Shown here: positions 9,780-19,468 of the stretch, piece after piece | How positions within the stretch are numbered: position 1 is the first letter of the stretch | How the letters are laid out: each line of letters opens with the position of its first letter | Assembly (NCBI RefSeq): GCF_026262505.1 | Contig: NC_067205.1 | Location: 4,402,001 to 4,466,000, forward strand | Direction of reading: 5' to 3' | Length of the DNA stretch: 64,000 nt | Source: Trichomonas vaginalis G3 | Taxonomy: Eukaryota; Parabasalia; Trichomonadida; Trichomonadidae | The notes under the pieces: model-generated | What the model was told of the DNA's origin: nothing | What the model saw: only the letters and a program-made list of their open reading frames with translations | Databases searched by the model: none | Made by a program: the position numbers and the translations under genes

Positions 9780-10741
9780 TGAGATATTTATATCCCAAAA
9801 AAGTTGAAAAACAGGAGAATATTCCTCTTTATGGTCCAGAGGACCTGGGCTCAGAGAGCCTTGAAACACCTCCTGAATATTTTGAAGAAAAAATTAAACA
9901 AGATGAATATTATAACGATGAGATTGAGAAATTGGAACAATTAAGAAATGAAATAGATGAAAGAATTAGTGAATTGAGAAATGCTGAGAATGAAGTAGAG
10001 GGTTTAATGAATATCCCAGCTTCAGAATCAGAAGTTCAAAAATCACATGAGGAAAGATATAAAAATTACTTTTTGGAATCTACTAAAAATTTATTAGATG
10101 GTGATATTGACGAAACACTTTCAGAAGAAGGCACAAAATTTATTCATAAACATAAGCTTCAGTTTATTGACGATGGAGATTATCCATGTATATTACTTTC
10201 ACCTCCTCTTGATTCTGAAAAATTCAAAAAAGCACTGAAAAATGTAACATATGCAACAAATACGATTAAGAAAGAAGACCATGATATTTACACAAATTAT
10301 TATTTAAATAAATGTACAGGTGTTGATAAAGTTTTTGATTTGTTAGATAAAATATCAAAAGAAACAATTGGTACATATAAAATTTTATGCGATTGTGGTT
10401 TCATTATTGAAGATACCAATAATGTTTCATATGAAAGAACAGCACCGAAGGAAGACGAAGTTGAAAGGTCTATACCATTCGTTATTAAGAACATAAAAGA
10501 TATGAAAACTTATAAACATTATATTTATTCATTTATTTCAGAAAAAATGGAAGCAACCCATAAAACATCTTCTCATCATTTTATAGCTATTCATACATTC
10601 CTTTTCAAAGTTGTGAAATTAAATAAGACAGGAATTAGATTTAATGTATCAGGGTACGCATTCTTGAGTAAATTAAAATGTATTCGTCACGTCGCAGATG
10701 ATAAAAATTTATGTGTTCTTAATTCATTTTATGGACTTTAG
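9779..10741 (+). CDS. Polinton A ORF, coiled-coil protein ahead of PolB (320 aa)
   Basis: Residues about 35-80 form a Glu/Lys/Arg-rich coiled coil (DEIEKLEQLRNEIDERISEL). The remainder is mixed and unrecognised. The last residues, DDKNLCVLNSFYGL, resemble the Cys box of the papain/OTU-like domain that precedes polymerase in some virus-like PolB proteins. The start overlaps the stop of the 57-aa ORF. The gene is followed by the PolB gene with about 80 bases between, including AAACTTTATTTTTATTTATT. Confidence 0.5.
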   Translation: MRYLYPKKVEKQENIPLYGPEDLGSESLETPPEYFEEKIKQDEYYNDEIEKLEQLRNEIDERISELRNAENEVEGLMNIPASESEVQKSHEERYKNYFLESTKNLLDGDIDETLSEEGTKFIHKHKLQFIDDGDYPCILLSPPLDSEKFKKALKNVTYATNTIKKEDHDIYTNYYLNKCTGVDKVFDLLDKISKETIGTYKILCDCGFIIEDTNNVSYERTAPKEDEVERSIPFVIKNIKDMKTYKHYIYSFISEKMEATHKTSSHHFIAIHTFLFKVVKLNKTGIRFNVSGYAFLSKLKCIRHVADDKNLCVLNSFYGL

Positions 10742-10820
10742 CCCTGGACTCTCTGAGTCTCGGACTTTAAAAAAAATAAACTTTATTTTTATTTATTTTT
10801 TAATTTTTATTCTTACATAA

Positions 10821-13800
10821 ATGAATAAAAATGGAACAGCTAAAATGAATGATAATCAAATAAGAGCCGAAGGTAGAAGGTTATTTAAACACTTCTATAA
10901 CATTCCTGATGGTGTTAATCCTAAAACTCGTAGAAGTTATTTAAATGAAGCCATAGATGCATATGAAGGATTTGACATTTCATCAGAAAGTGAGAGGTTA
11001 GCAAGAATGTTAAACGTTAATATTGATTTTTATTATTGTGACCCTCAACCAGAAGACGTAGACATTAACAAGGTAGACTTTCCATTAGTGGAATCAATAA
11101 TGATAGATCCAGAATTTGAAACAGTAAATATTTTATTAACACAGAGTCCATGTGGAAAACTTCACGCTGACAGAATTACAGACGTTGAAGCACTCACAGG
11201 ATATAAAGTTTGCCCCTTTTGCAAAGAAGAAGTATATTCTATCCGTGATGATCCGGAAAGGAAAAACCAAAGAAGATTTTTAAAACATTGTGAGAAATGT
11301 AAAGAAAATAATGGAAGATTAATTCAAGACGTTCAATTGCAAAACACACAACAACCATATGCACCACATATCACGAAACAGAAGATATATCAATGGCTAT
11401 TAGCACATAATTTGCAGGAATATTATAAACCAACAAGATATTATATTACTTTTGACTTTGAAACATTAGAGACTAAAGAAGAATTACAACTTTCTGAGTG
11501 TGCAACTTTGAACGCTTACTTAAAACCATTTATGATATCATCAACTGTCAAAATAAAGCCGCAAAGCGGCGAGGTCGTAGACCGTGATAAAACATTTACG
11601 AGGAATTTTTGCTTAACATCAAGTGATTCGTTCATCTCTGATTGGATTGAATTTTTATTTTCAACCTGTTCATTAGTTGCTAAATCAAATATTGAACAAT
11701 ATGAAGAATTAATGAAGCCGCAAACGGCGGGGACTTTGTCCCATACATTAAATGAAAAACAGAAGGAAGCATTTAAAGAGCTTTTAGATGAAGAATTTAA
11801 TAAAGTGAATATCATTGGTTTTAATTCGGGAAAGTTTGATTTAAATTTAATTCTTCGTGATTTAAATACTGCAAAATGGAAGATAAAATCAATGCTGGGT
11901 TCTTCTTCTCAATTTAAGCAAGTCATAGTAAAGAAAACAAACTGTCCATATGAATTAAGATTTATTGACATCAGAAATTATATAGCGGGTGGAACATTAG
12001 ACCAATTCACTCAAGATTTCGGAAACAATAAATCACGTGTTAAATCCTTTTTCCCTTATCAATTCATCACATGGGAGAATTACGAAGAAGAATTATATAA
12101 AAAGGAACCATTCACGAAAGATTCATTTTATTCAGCATTAACACAAGAAACAATATCCGATTCAGATTATCAAATATATCTCAATGATGCTAAAAATTTT
12201 AAGAATAGATTAGAATATTTTATTCATTATTGCAATAAAGACGTTGAAATTATGATTGACCCAATTGATAAAATTATTGAAGAAACATTTGTTTATAAAA
12301 TTGATATGCTTCATAATCTTTCTTTATCATCGAATGCTTCAATGATTCGTTACGCTTTAGCATATAAAGACTTTAATCCTAATGAAAAATATCCTGAGGA
12401 AGAGATAGAATCAAGTTTTGAATTAACGAAAAAGTATTGGAAATATAAAATTGATTCATATAAGAAACAAGATGAAAAGGCGAAAAGAGATACCAAAAAC
12501 AATGTTTCAATGGATGACTATCAATACTATCACGATTTAATCCTTTCATCTAAATGCAAAATGTGTGGTAAAGCGTTTACATATGCAAATAAACCAACAT
12601 TGGATAGAATCGATAATGAAAAACCACATACCAAAGAAAATTGTCAGTTAATGTGTTGTTATTGCAATGTCGTAAAATCAAATAAAGATGAAGATGTTCA
12701 ACGTTTAAGAATCAATTTAAGAAATTATGCATTAAAAAATAATTTACCAATGACTTTAGATTCAGTTGAAGCTTATCACATTCTCCGTAATGGAATTACT
12801 GGTGGTCTATCAAATGTTCAACATCGTGTTAATCTTAAAGGAATCACGCACATTAATAAACTTTCATATAATCCAGAAACTAAAACTGTATTAAATGAGG
12901 ACACCAACAACATTATGACTCATTTCGTTGGAGTTGACTTTAATTCATTATATCCTTCATCATTTTCATCTAATCCTCATGATTTCATTCAATATACTGA
13001 CCATAAAATGTATATGCCGGGAAGATTGAATGGAGTTATCATTTGTGATACAGCAACAAAGAAAGCAAAAGCACTGGGAATAATTAAGAAGAAAAATACT
13101 TTATTCGTGGCTGAAGTAAAGGGTCACATTGATGAAAAATACATTAATGATTACATAAACTTTTTACCGATAATAAGAAACTTAGATATTATCACAGATG
13201 AAAAAACAATTGGCAGTTTTATGTATAATTACATGAAATCAAACAATCTACCAGTTGACCAGAAACAGAGAAAATTAACTCAGTTAGCATCAACACACAA
13301 CCAATATCAACCATTTTCTTCTTATTATCTATGGTATCTAATAGATAGATTTCATTTTATCATTGATGACATTCAATCAATTTTAACATTTACTAAAAAC
13401 ACTTGTTTTAATGAATTTGCGAAAGAATTTATGAACGAAAGACAAAAGGCTGAATTAGAAGGAAATAAAGGAAAAAGTTTATTTTGCAAGATTTCACTTA
13501 ATGGATCATATGGTTACGATGCAATGAATACACAAAATTACACAAAGACTAAAATAATTAATGCACAAAAGGCACGCGTTGCATGTATGTCAAATAAGTT
13601 TAAAAACATAAGAGAAATAGGTGAGGATACATATCAAGTGATGCTTAAAGATAGATTTTATAGATGTGATACATGTTTACAAGAGGCATTCTTCACTTTA
13701 GATAACGCAAAATACTGGTATTTGGTTTTCATTTATGATTTTATGTATAAATGCTTGAATGTTAATCGTTTTCATTTCATTGAAGGTGATACTGATTCAT

Positions 13801-14255
13801 CTTATTGGGCAATCGCTGGCGACCCAAATCTTCCTAACACTCAAGCATTTCAAGCAATTGTTACTGATAAACAATTTTATGATAAAAACATTTTCAAATT
13901 CGCACCATTTGATTTCTTCTGTTTTGATGAGAAATTTAAACCTAAATTAAAGAATAAAGCTGAAGAAAAAGCACATGAGAAGAAGTTATTGGGTTTAGCA
14001 ATTGAGAAACAAGGTGATAACATGGTTGCTTTATGTCCTAAGTGTTATACATCATTCAACGGTTCAATTGATGGAAGTGATTTTAAAAAGATTGCACAAA
14101 AAATGAAAGGTGTTAGTTTACGACAAAATAAACAATTAACACCTAAAAATTATTTGGATATAATAAATGATAAATTGATATTTGATGGTCAGAATATTAA
14201 TTTACAACTTAAAAATGGGTCAATGACTCGCTTAAAATTGGTAAGACTGCATTAA
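10821..14255 (+). CDS. Polinton A protein-primed family B DNA polymerase (PolB)
   Basis: Replicative polymerase of the element, expected to copy the linear genome by protein priming. It is a 1144-residue frame. Exonuclease motifs are FDFET (211-215), GFNSGKFDLN (about 333) and YCNKDVEIM (about 476). Polymerase motif A is DFNSLYPSSF (about 705), motif B KISLNGSYGY (about 890) and motif C GDTDSSY (about 988). A C2HC-like zinc site (CPFC...HCEKC) lies at 131-160. Between the exonuclease and polymerase domains (about 577-630) sits an HNH-type zinc module (CKMCG...LDRIDNEKPH...CCYCNVVKSN), which is not part of the usual PolB core. The region just after the stop looks like decayed C-terminal sequence, so the gene is probably broken. 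Confidence 0.92.
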   Translation: MNKNGTAKMNDNQIRAEGRRLFKHFYNIPDGVNPKTRRSYLNEAIDAYEGFDISSESERLARMLNVNIDFYYCDPQPEDVDINKVDFPLVESIMIDPEFETVNILLTQSPCGKLHADRITDVEALTGYKVCPFCKEEVYSIRDDPERKNQRRFLKHCEKCKENNGRLIQDVQLQNTQQPYAPHITKQKIYQWLLAHNLQEYYKPTRYYITFDFETLETKEELQLSECATLNAYLKPFMISSTVKIKPQSGEVVDRDKTFTRNFCLTSSDSFISDWIEFLFSTCSLVAKSNIEQYEELMKPQTAGTLSHTLNEKQKEAFKELLDEEFNKVNIIGFNSGKFDLNLILRDLNTAKWKIKSMLGSSSQFKQVIVKKTNCPYELRFIDIRNYIAGGTLDQFTQDFGNNKSRVKSFFPYQFITWENYEEELYKKEPFTKDSFYSALTQETISDSDYQIYLNDAKNFKNRLEYFIHYCNKDVEIMIDPIDKIIEETFVYKIDMLHNLSLSSNASMIRYALAYKDFNPNEKYPEEEIESSFELTKKYWKYKIDSYKKQDEKAKRDTKNNVSMDDYQYYHDLILSSKCKMCGKAFTYANKPTLDRIDNEKPHTKENCQLMCCYCNVVKSNKDEDVQRLRINLRNYALKNNLPMTLDSVEAYHILRNGITGGLSNVQHRVNLKGITHINKLSYNPETKTVLNEDTNNIMTHFVGVDFNSLYPSSFSSNPHDFIQYTDHKMYMPGRLNGVIICDTATKKAKALGIIKKKNTLFVAEVKGHIDEKYINDYINFLPIIRNLDIITDEKTIGSFMYNYMKSNNLPVDQKQRKLTQLASTHNQYQPFSSYYLWYLIDRFHFIIDDIQSILTFTKNTCFNEFAKEFMNERQKAELEGNKGKSLFCKISLNGSYGYDAMNTQNYTKTKIINAQKARVACMSNKFKNIREIGEDTYQVMLKDRFYRCDTCLQEAFFTLDNAKYWYLVFIYDFMYKCLNVNRFHFIEGDTDSSYWAIAGDPNLPNTQAFQAIVTDKQFYDKNIFKFAPFDFFCFDEKFKPKLKNKAEEKAHEKKLLGLAIEKQGDNMVALCPKCYTSFNGSIDGSDFKKIAQKMKGVSLRQNKQLTPKNYLDIINDKLIFDGQNINLQLKNGSMTRLKLVRLH

Positions 14256-14416
14256 CAGGAGCACACACTAAGGCTGTATGTTGTGAAAATGGATGTTGTA
14301 TGCCATTTATTTAATAAAATACCACAGAAGAGACAAAAGGAACCGTTAATGATGGTTTTGATACTATGATTCAAAGAGGTGGGCACCCTTAAAACATTGA
14401 TTTTATTTTTATATAA

Positions 14417-14956
14417 ATGGATAACACAGATTTAAAAAATTTAATTGCTGATTTAGTACTTAATCAAAATTTTCTTGATTATTATGATTTAAAAGCATAT
14501 CTCCAAAAATATGATAACAATATAACGGGTGATGATATGGAATATTATTATCCATATTATAAAAATGAAATTTTGAAATATCATAATAAAATAATTTCTG
14601 AAATTAAAGACAAAATTAAAAATAATGAATATTCAAAGGGAAAAACTAAATCACAGCTTAAACAGTTGAAAGATTTCAAAAATAAAGTATTAACAGAAGA
14701 AGATATTGATGAATTATATAATTTATATAATCCTGAGCCGCAAAAGCCAAAGGAACAAAAACAAAAGGTGCAAAACACCCAGGTCCTTCAGACCATAAAT
14801 GATGCACAAGCTTTAATTTATGATTCATTAGTTAAACCATATTCAGCCCGACTTTTAAATGAAGATCAACTTTTGGAATTCATCCTTCAACATAAACTCG
14901 AAGCGGGAAAGTATATCAAACCTTTATATACAGCAATATTTAAAACAAATGAATAG
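14417..14956 (+). CDS. Polinton A ORF, unknown (179 aa), upstream of integrase
   Basis: Lys/Asn/Asp-rich helical protein (MDNTDLKNLIADLVLNQNF...) with a Gln/Lys-rich linker (PEPQKPKEQKQKVQNTQ). No recognised domain. It follows the promoter-like TTTTATTTTTATATAA. Its 3' end overlaps the likely integrase start by eight bases (ATGAATAG), so the two are probably expressed together. The words VQNTQVLQTI recur in the fibre protein at 20406-21347 (AQNTQVPQTI), which may mark a shared insert. Confidence 0.5.
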   Translation: MDNTDLKNLIADLVLNQNFLDYYDLKAYLQKYDNNITGDDMEYYYPYYKNEILKYHNKIISEIKDKIKNNEYSKGKTKSQLKQLKDFKNKVLTEEDIDELYNLYNPEPQKPKEQKQKVQNTQVLQTINDAQALIYDSLVKPYSARLLNEDQLLEFILQHKLEAGKYIKPLYTAIFKTNE

Positions 14957-15698
14957 AATACATCCAGAATTAATGAAGGAAGGAATGAAATCCAAAATCA
15001 AAGCAGATAAAATTAAACCACTTGCAACACCAAAACCTCCAACGACAGTACCTCCTCCTCCTTCAGTTAATCCTTCATCATTCACTTTATTATATCCATT
15101 TCAAACATTAAAGAAGCAAAAAGATTTTAAAAAGGATTTCAAGATATTAAATAAACCAATTGACCCGAAAATTCAACCGTTAAAGGAAAAATTTAGTCGC
15201 CCTTCATTTGCACCATATCCATATTCATACGAAATCGATCATCTGGAATATTCAAAAGGAAACGTTACTTATTTATTTGCCATTAACATTAACACTAGAT
15301 ATTTATATTGCATTCCGGTGAAAGGGAAAACAGAACAGGAAACAAGAAGAGCTATTCAATACTTACTAGATCATGAAAGAGTAGATAATATCAGGGGTGA
15401 TGGTGATAAAGGATTTCAGGCAGCTATGACTCATTATTTCCCACAAATTAATTTTTTCTTCTCATCCTCTCCATATACGTTTCATAATAAAATAGTTGAT
15501 GCGGTAATGAGAACTCTTAGAGATGCGTTAGGGGTTAACGGTCAGATATACTGGGATGGAAATCATGACTCCATCATACAGCAGTTAGTATATTATTACA
15601 ATAATACATGGCATAGAACTATAAACATGAAACCGGTGGAAATGAAAAATGATATTTCAAAAGAATGGGAATATATTAGAAAGCAAATGGAAAGTTAA
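14949..15698 (+). CDS. Polinton A integrase (rve / RNase H-fold superfamily)
   Basis: Retroviral-type integrase expected to insert the element and make the 6-bp duplication. The core contains YEIDHLEYSK with the first Asp, VDNIRGDGDKGFQAAM with the second, and the NKIVDAVMRTLRDAL helix that precedes WHRTINMKPVEM near the end, the usual order in Polinton integrases. A Pro-rich linker (KPPTTVPPPPSVNPSS) lies near the N-terminus. An ATG at 14859 in frame is possible, but it would overlap the preceding gene for 98 bases; I prefer 14949. The product is about 249 residues; a candidate C-terminal domain lies in the next ORF. Confidence 0.82.
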   Translation: MNRIHPELMKEGMKSKIKADKIKPLATPKPPTTVPPPPSVNPSSFTLLYPFQTLKKQKDFKKDFKILNKPIDPKIQPLKEKFSRPSFAPYPYSYEIDHLEYSKGNVTYLFAININTRYLYCIPVKGKTEQETRRAIQYLLDHERVDNIRGDGDKGFQAAMTHYFPQINFFFSSSPYTFHNKIVDAVMRTLRDALGVNGQIYWDGNHDSIIQQLVYYYNNTWHRTINMKPVEMKNDISKEWEYIRKQMES

Positions 15699-15733
15699 AT
15701 GATGTTAAACGTGAACAAATTAATTCGGGGCTC

Positions 15734-15937
15734 ATGAATTTTAAACAAGGAAATAAAGTTTTAATTCATCTCGATTATGGAAAAACTGATAAATCAATGA
15801 CAAAAAGAAGACGAAGATTTGACACAATAGCTGAATTTGTTAGATATATTAACGGCAATGCATTAGTTGAAGTTGACAATAAATTAATAGAAATTCCGAT
15901 TTATTTTATTACTCCATTATATTTAAATAATATTTAA
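15734..15937 (+). CDS. Small SH3/chromo-like ORF after integrase (67 aa)
   Basis: The frame FKQGNKVLIHLDYGK... with a TKRRRRFD basic patch and a strand-rich pattern resembles the C-terminal SH3-like DNA-binding domain of integrases (compare IPGTKVRVVLDDKPLTKKRLRL in the integrase at 46446-47531). It lies 36 bases after the integrase frame. It may assist DNA or chromatin binding; this is inference from the similarity. Confidence 0.5.
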   Translation: MNFKQGNKVLIHLDYGKTDKSMTKRRRRFDTIAEFVRYINGNALVEVDNKLIEIPIYFITPLYLNNI

Positions 15938-15957
15938 TTTTTTTTATTTCGTAAGAA

Positions 15958-16068
15958 ATGAGTGACAACAAAGCAGTCAAGAGTCCAGACGATGAATATA
16001 AAAAGAAACTAAACAGAATTAAATCAAAAATATGCTATTACAAAAAGAAGCCGCAATGGTGGGGTTGA
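15958..16068 (+). CDS. Very small basic ORF of Polinton A (36 aa)
   Basis: MSDNKAVKSPDDEYKKKLNR... starts after TTTTTTTTATTTCGTAAGAA, the promoter-like motif. A lysine-rich open stretch continues nearby in another frame to about 16228. It looks like a decayed small gene; no family is assigned. Confidence 0.3.
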   Translation: MSDNKAVKSPDDEYKKKLNRIKSKICYYKKKPQWWG

Positions 16069-16224
16069 AAACAATAAAGAGAGGAAAGAAATAATCGAAA
16101 AATTAGAAACTTACCGTTCATTCCTTAAACTGAGTGAAGCAAAAATAAAAGAATTTAATAGAATAAATAAATTGATTGGAAGAGATGAATTTAATAAAGA
16201 TGAATTTTTAAACTCAATCCAAAT

Positions 16225-16389
16225 TTAATTTTTATTCCTCTTCGACAACATCTCTCTTTCCATCATTACTGCATAACCACATTTTCTCAATTTTAGTGGT
16301 TTGTTATTTTTAGCAAGTTCTCGCATCATTTTTATCATTTCCTCCCTTGTTATGATTCGTGGTAAATTTTGAGCTTGTGGGGTATTCAT
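16225..16389 (-). CDS. Small Polinton A ORF (54 aa), basic helical
   Basis: Minus-strand frame MNTPQAQNLPRIITREEMIK..., ending KRNKN. It is rich in Met, Lys and Arg and probably a single helix-turn-helix-sized domain. Its ATG is preceded (on its own strand) by AAATTTTTATCATAA, the element's promoter-like motif. Function unknown. Confidence 0.4.
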   Translation of the reverse strand: MNTPQAQNLPRIITREEMIKMMRELAKNNKPLKLRKCGYAVMMEREMLSKRNKN

Positions 16390-16445
16390 TTATGATAAAA
16401 ATTTGTCATTAACGACCAAAAATATATTTTATCGTTAATGGTTTC

Positions 16446-16683
16446 AGGTTATTCAATAATGACTTATTTTTGAAGAACTGAGGGTGTCACCAGGTCACCA
16501 TGTGTCACCAGGTCATTTAACTTCTCTGAAAAAATGTGACAACATGACATTTTGACAACAACACAGGTTATTCAATAATGACTTATTTTTGAAGAACTGA
16601 AGGTGTCACCAGGTCACCATGTGTCACCAGGTCATTTAACTTCTCTGAAAAAATGTGACAACATGACATTTTGACAACAACAC
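16446..16683. repeat. Doubled 119-bp iteron array, left of primase-helicase
   Basis: Two tandem 119-bp copies (16446-16564, 16565-16683). Each contains CACCAGGTCACC and CACCAGGTCA iterons, AAAAATGTGACAACATGACA and ATTTTGACAACAACAC. The whole 238-bp block recurs inverted at 19068-19301, with even the variant bases (GAGGGTGTC outside, GAAGGTGTC inside) in mirrored order. The arrays flank the gene 16717-18993. An origin, regulatory or module-boundary role is possible. Confidence 0.9.
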
Positions 16684-16716
16684 GAGAGGAAGGCAAAAAT
16701 AAATTCCAATCATACT

Positions 16717-18993
16717 TTATACTGCCTCATTATCGTTTGGTTCAACCTGTTTATATAATCCTTTCATTTCTTCTTTCAAAACATAACACCATGTTTGTTT
16801 ACCATCTATTCTTATCTGTTTCCTATCACATTTATCCTTAATACTCATTTGAAAGTTTTTGTCTTTCATGTCTGATGGTTTGCAGAATAGAGCATTTTTA
16901 CACGTCATACCTGCACACAATTCATCATAATGTGTATTTATCCATTCATCTAAAGGATTTGTTGATAATTCAATTAAATCTTGTTTGGCTTCAGTCATCG
17001 GTATGATTCGTACATTAAATGATGAAAGGTCGTAATTGATAAAATATGTTAAAAGGTTATCATAAAATTCCTTTGTGCATGAATTCATCAAATTCTTGAA
17101 GTAATCAAATTGACCCTTGAATTTACCATTAACTCTTAAAACTACGTATCTTCTGTCTCCAACTTCAATTTTGACAGGGTAGACGTTATTAGTTACGAAA
17201 ATGAAATTGGCAACATTCTGAGCAGTTCTTCTGGATTGATTCTTTTCATTAATTCTAATCTCATTATCCGTAATAATTGATTTCAAAGCGTTGAAGTTTG
17301 CGAGTCTGTCTTCACCTACATTCTTGAGTTCATTAAGTACAAGAAACATTTTATTTTCAACTACTGAGTTGAAATTACCCGTTAGCTCACTTATTTCAGT
17401 AATGTTTTTACATGAATAACCAGCGAGGAGTTCAGAAATAATGTCTGTAAATCTGTTTTTACCTGTTCCCTGAAGTCCTTTCAAAATAATTGCTGTTTCA
17501 TTCTTGATTCCAGGATGTTGAATCATTGATGCAATCCAGCCGAGAAGGTATTTATACACTTCATCGTTATTATCACAAATGGCTTCTTTAATGAAATTCA
17601 TAAACATCTCAATTTTTGAGTAATCTGGTTTTTCGAGAATGTTGTATTTATAACCTTGAAACGTTGAGAAAACATCTGGGGAATCAGATTTAAAGCAAAC
17701 ACCCTTAACGGTTAATGAGGATAATTGATTTAATAGTACGTCCCATGCTGTTATGGTTTTACCTTCTTCTTTAAATAATTTAATCATTTTGAGTGACTCT
17801 TTCATGTTTGATTGAAGAACGAATGATATTTGATTCATTTTGTCGTGTATGTTGTAATCTTTCTGAATGAAATATTTGTTTCCACAATCTACAAAACGAA
17901 TTACACGTGATAAATCCTCAATTACTTCAGAACTGTTTTTATACTGATGATTTTCAGCCTTGCGTCTAATATCTGTTATCAAAAACGAGTCATCAAGTTT
18001 TATATCAAATGTTATTTTTGGCTTACGTAATAAAGGCAAAACGTATTCATCATAATATTCCTTTTGATAAAGTTTTAGAATCTTCACTAAAACAAATGGA
18101 GAAGTCATTAAATGTGCATATCTACTACGTGCTTTTTCAAAATTACTTTTAGCATTTTCTGTTAAACTGCAGAAGTTATAAACGTTATCGTATGCTTCAT
18201 TAATTAAATGATTAGGTAACGAATTAATTGCTTGAAACAGTGTGAATAATGTAACTTCTTTTTCTAAATTCATGTTTCCACCGTCATTATGTACTTCAAA
18301 ATCACAGATGCCATCAACTATGCTCTGGGCAAGTTTATCGTCAATGTTTACATCTTTGTTTTCATTCATTATACTCTTTATTTCTTCGTTCTTCTGTTCA
18401 ACTCTTACCTTAATATTCAAATCATTTAATATATCATTCACTGTTCTAGTTAATGTTGAATCATAACTTCCACGAATGAATGAGTATGTATTGATTGGTT
18501 CTGTTGCATTCTTGCGAACTCTTGATTCAGCCATAACCACTAATGAACGCTTTGAATCATCCATAGAAGTCATGATATCAATATCATAATCATTGCAGGA
18601 ATAACATTTAATCATTCTGTTCGAAACTGCATAGAAGAAATTAGTGTTACAATAAATGTGAAGACCTCCTGAAGCGGTTTTAACGATAACATCTTTATCC
18701 GAAAGTTTTGATAAAATATCTTTTCTAACTGTTTCTTTAAGTTCATCATTGTACGATTTATTGATATCAACATCTATAATCGTTAAATTTGAAATTTTAT
18801 TTACTAATAAAGCTGTACCAGTTTTCCTTCCTCTTCCTCCATCATGTTTGAGGTAGTTATGTAAATCAATCTTGTTTTCACCAATTCTTTCGTTGAGGGT
18901 TTTAGTTTCTGCCACAACTAATTCCTCAGCTAATGAATCAATAACTTTTTCATCAGAAATGATAAAGTTGCTGTTGTTGTTTGTTGCTGTCAT
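16717..18993 (-). CDS. Primase-helicase: archaeo-eukaryotic primase plus SF3 (D5-like) helicase
   Basis: This 758-residue protein would prime and unwind DNA in element replication. The N-terminal half carries AEP/PrimPol motifs: IIDVDI (72-77), SGGLHIY (108-114) and YDIDIM (136-141). The C-terminal half is a superfamily 3 helicase with Walker A GLQGTGKN (506-513), Walker B MFLVLNEL (549-556) and motif C/sensor 1 NFIFVTNN (596-603), followed by GDRRYVVLR. This layout is common in virophages and large DNA viruses. The gene starts next to the element's AT-rich promoter-like motif and is enclosed by mirrored iteron arrays on both sides, as if it were a cassette. The frame looks whole. Confidence 0.9.
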   Translation of the reverse strand: MTATNNNSNFIISDEKVIDSLAEELVVAETKTLNERIGENKIDLHNYLKHDGGRGRKTGTALLVNKISNLTIIDVDINKSYNDELKETVRKDILSKLSDKDVIVKTASGGLHIYCNTNFFYAVSNRMIKCYSCNDYDIDIMTSMDDSKRSLVVMAESRVRKNATEPINTYSFIRGSYDSTLTRTVNDILNDLNIKVRVEQKNEEIKSIMNENKDVNIDDKLAQSIVDGICDFEVHNDGGNMNLEKEVTLFTLFQAINSLPNHLINEAYDNVYNFCSLTENAKSNFEKARSRYAHLMTSPFVLVKILKLYQKEYYDEYVLPLLRKPKITFDIKLDDSFLITDIRRKAENHQYKNSSEVIEDLSRVIRFVDCGNKYFIQKDYNIHDKMNQISFVLQSNMKESLKMIKLFKEEGKTITAWDVLLNQLSSLTVKGVCFKSDSPDVFSTFQGYKYNILEKPDYSKIEMFMNFIKEAICDNNDEVYKYLLGWIASMIQHPGIKNETAIILKGLQGTGKNRFTDIISELLAGYSCKNITEISELTGNFNSVVENKMFLVLNELKNVGEDRLANFNALKSIITDNEIRINEKNQSRRTAQNVANFIFVTNNVYPVKIEVGDRRYVVLRVNGKFKGQFDYFKNLMNSCTKEFYDNLLTYFINYDLSSFNVRIIPMTEAKQDLIELSTNPLDEWINTHYDELCAGMTCKNALFCKPSDMKDKNFQMSIKDKCDRKQIRIDGKQTWCYVLKEEMKGLYKQVEPNDNEAV

Positions 18994-19067
18994 TTATATA
19001 GGAATAAAAAAATAAAAATAATTTTAAAACTAACTTTATTTTTGGACTGCATCAAATTTTCGTAAAT

Positions 19068-19301
19068 GTTGTCAAAATGTCATGTTGTCACATTTTTTCA
19101 GAGAAGTTAAATGACCTGGTGACACATGGTGACCTGGTGACACCTTCAGTTCTTCAAAAATAAGTCATTATTGAATAACCTGTGTTGTTGTCAAAATGTC
19201 ATGTTGTCACATTTTTTCAGAGAAGTTAAATGACCTGGTGACACATGGTGACCTGGTGACACCCTCAGTTCTTCAAAAATAAGTCATTATTGAATAACCT
19301 G
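19068..19301. repeat. Doubled 119-bp iteron array, right of primase-helicase (inverted copy)
   Basis: Reverse-complement match of 16446-16683, again two tandem copies (GTTGTCAAAATGTCATG at 19068 and 19187). It contains GGTGACACATGGTGACC iterons. It lies just upstream of the primase-helicase start (18993, minus strand), where it could control that gene. Confidence 0.9.
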
Positions 19302-19303
19302 AA

Positions 19304-19370
19304 AACATTAACATAAACATTAACGTAAACATTAACGTAAACATTAACGTAAACATTAACGTAAACATTT
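19304..19370. repeat. 12-bp tandem repeat (AACATTAACGTA)
   Basis: About five and a half copies of AACATTAACGTA lie directly beside the GTTGTCA/GGTGAC array. The same arrangement (AACATTAACGAT repeats, then the GTTGTCA block) occurs in Polinton B at 50729-50920. Confidence 0.85.
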
Positions 19371-19468
19371 ATTTCTGCAGTTCATCCATTACTTCATTAC
19401 CTAATTAATTACAGACATAAAATATATTTAGTTCATTCGGTAAGCCCAGACCTTTGGGTCAAGCACAT

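Noticed and set aside
12540-12720. Intein inside PolB
   Set aside because: The HNH-like segment has no Cys/Ser splice junctions or terminal His-Asn, and is too short for an intein.
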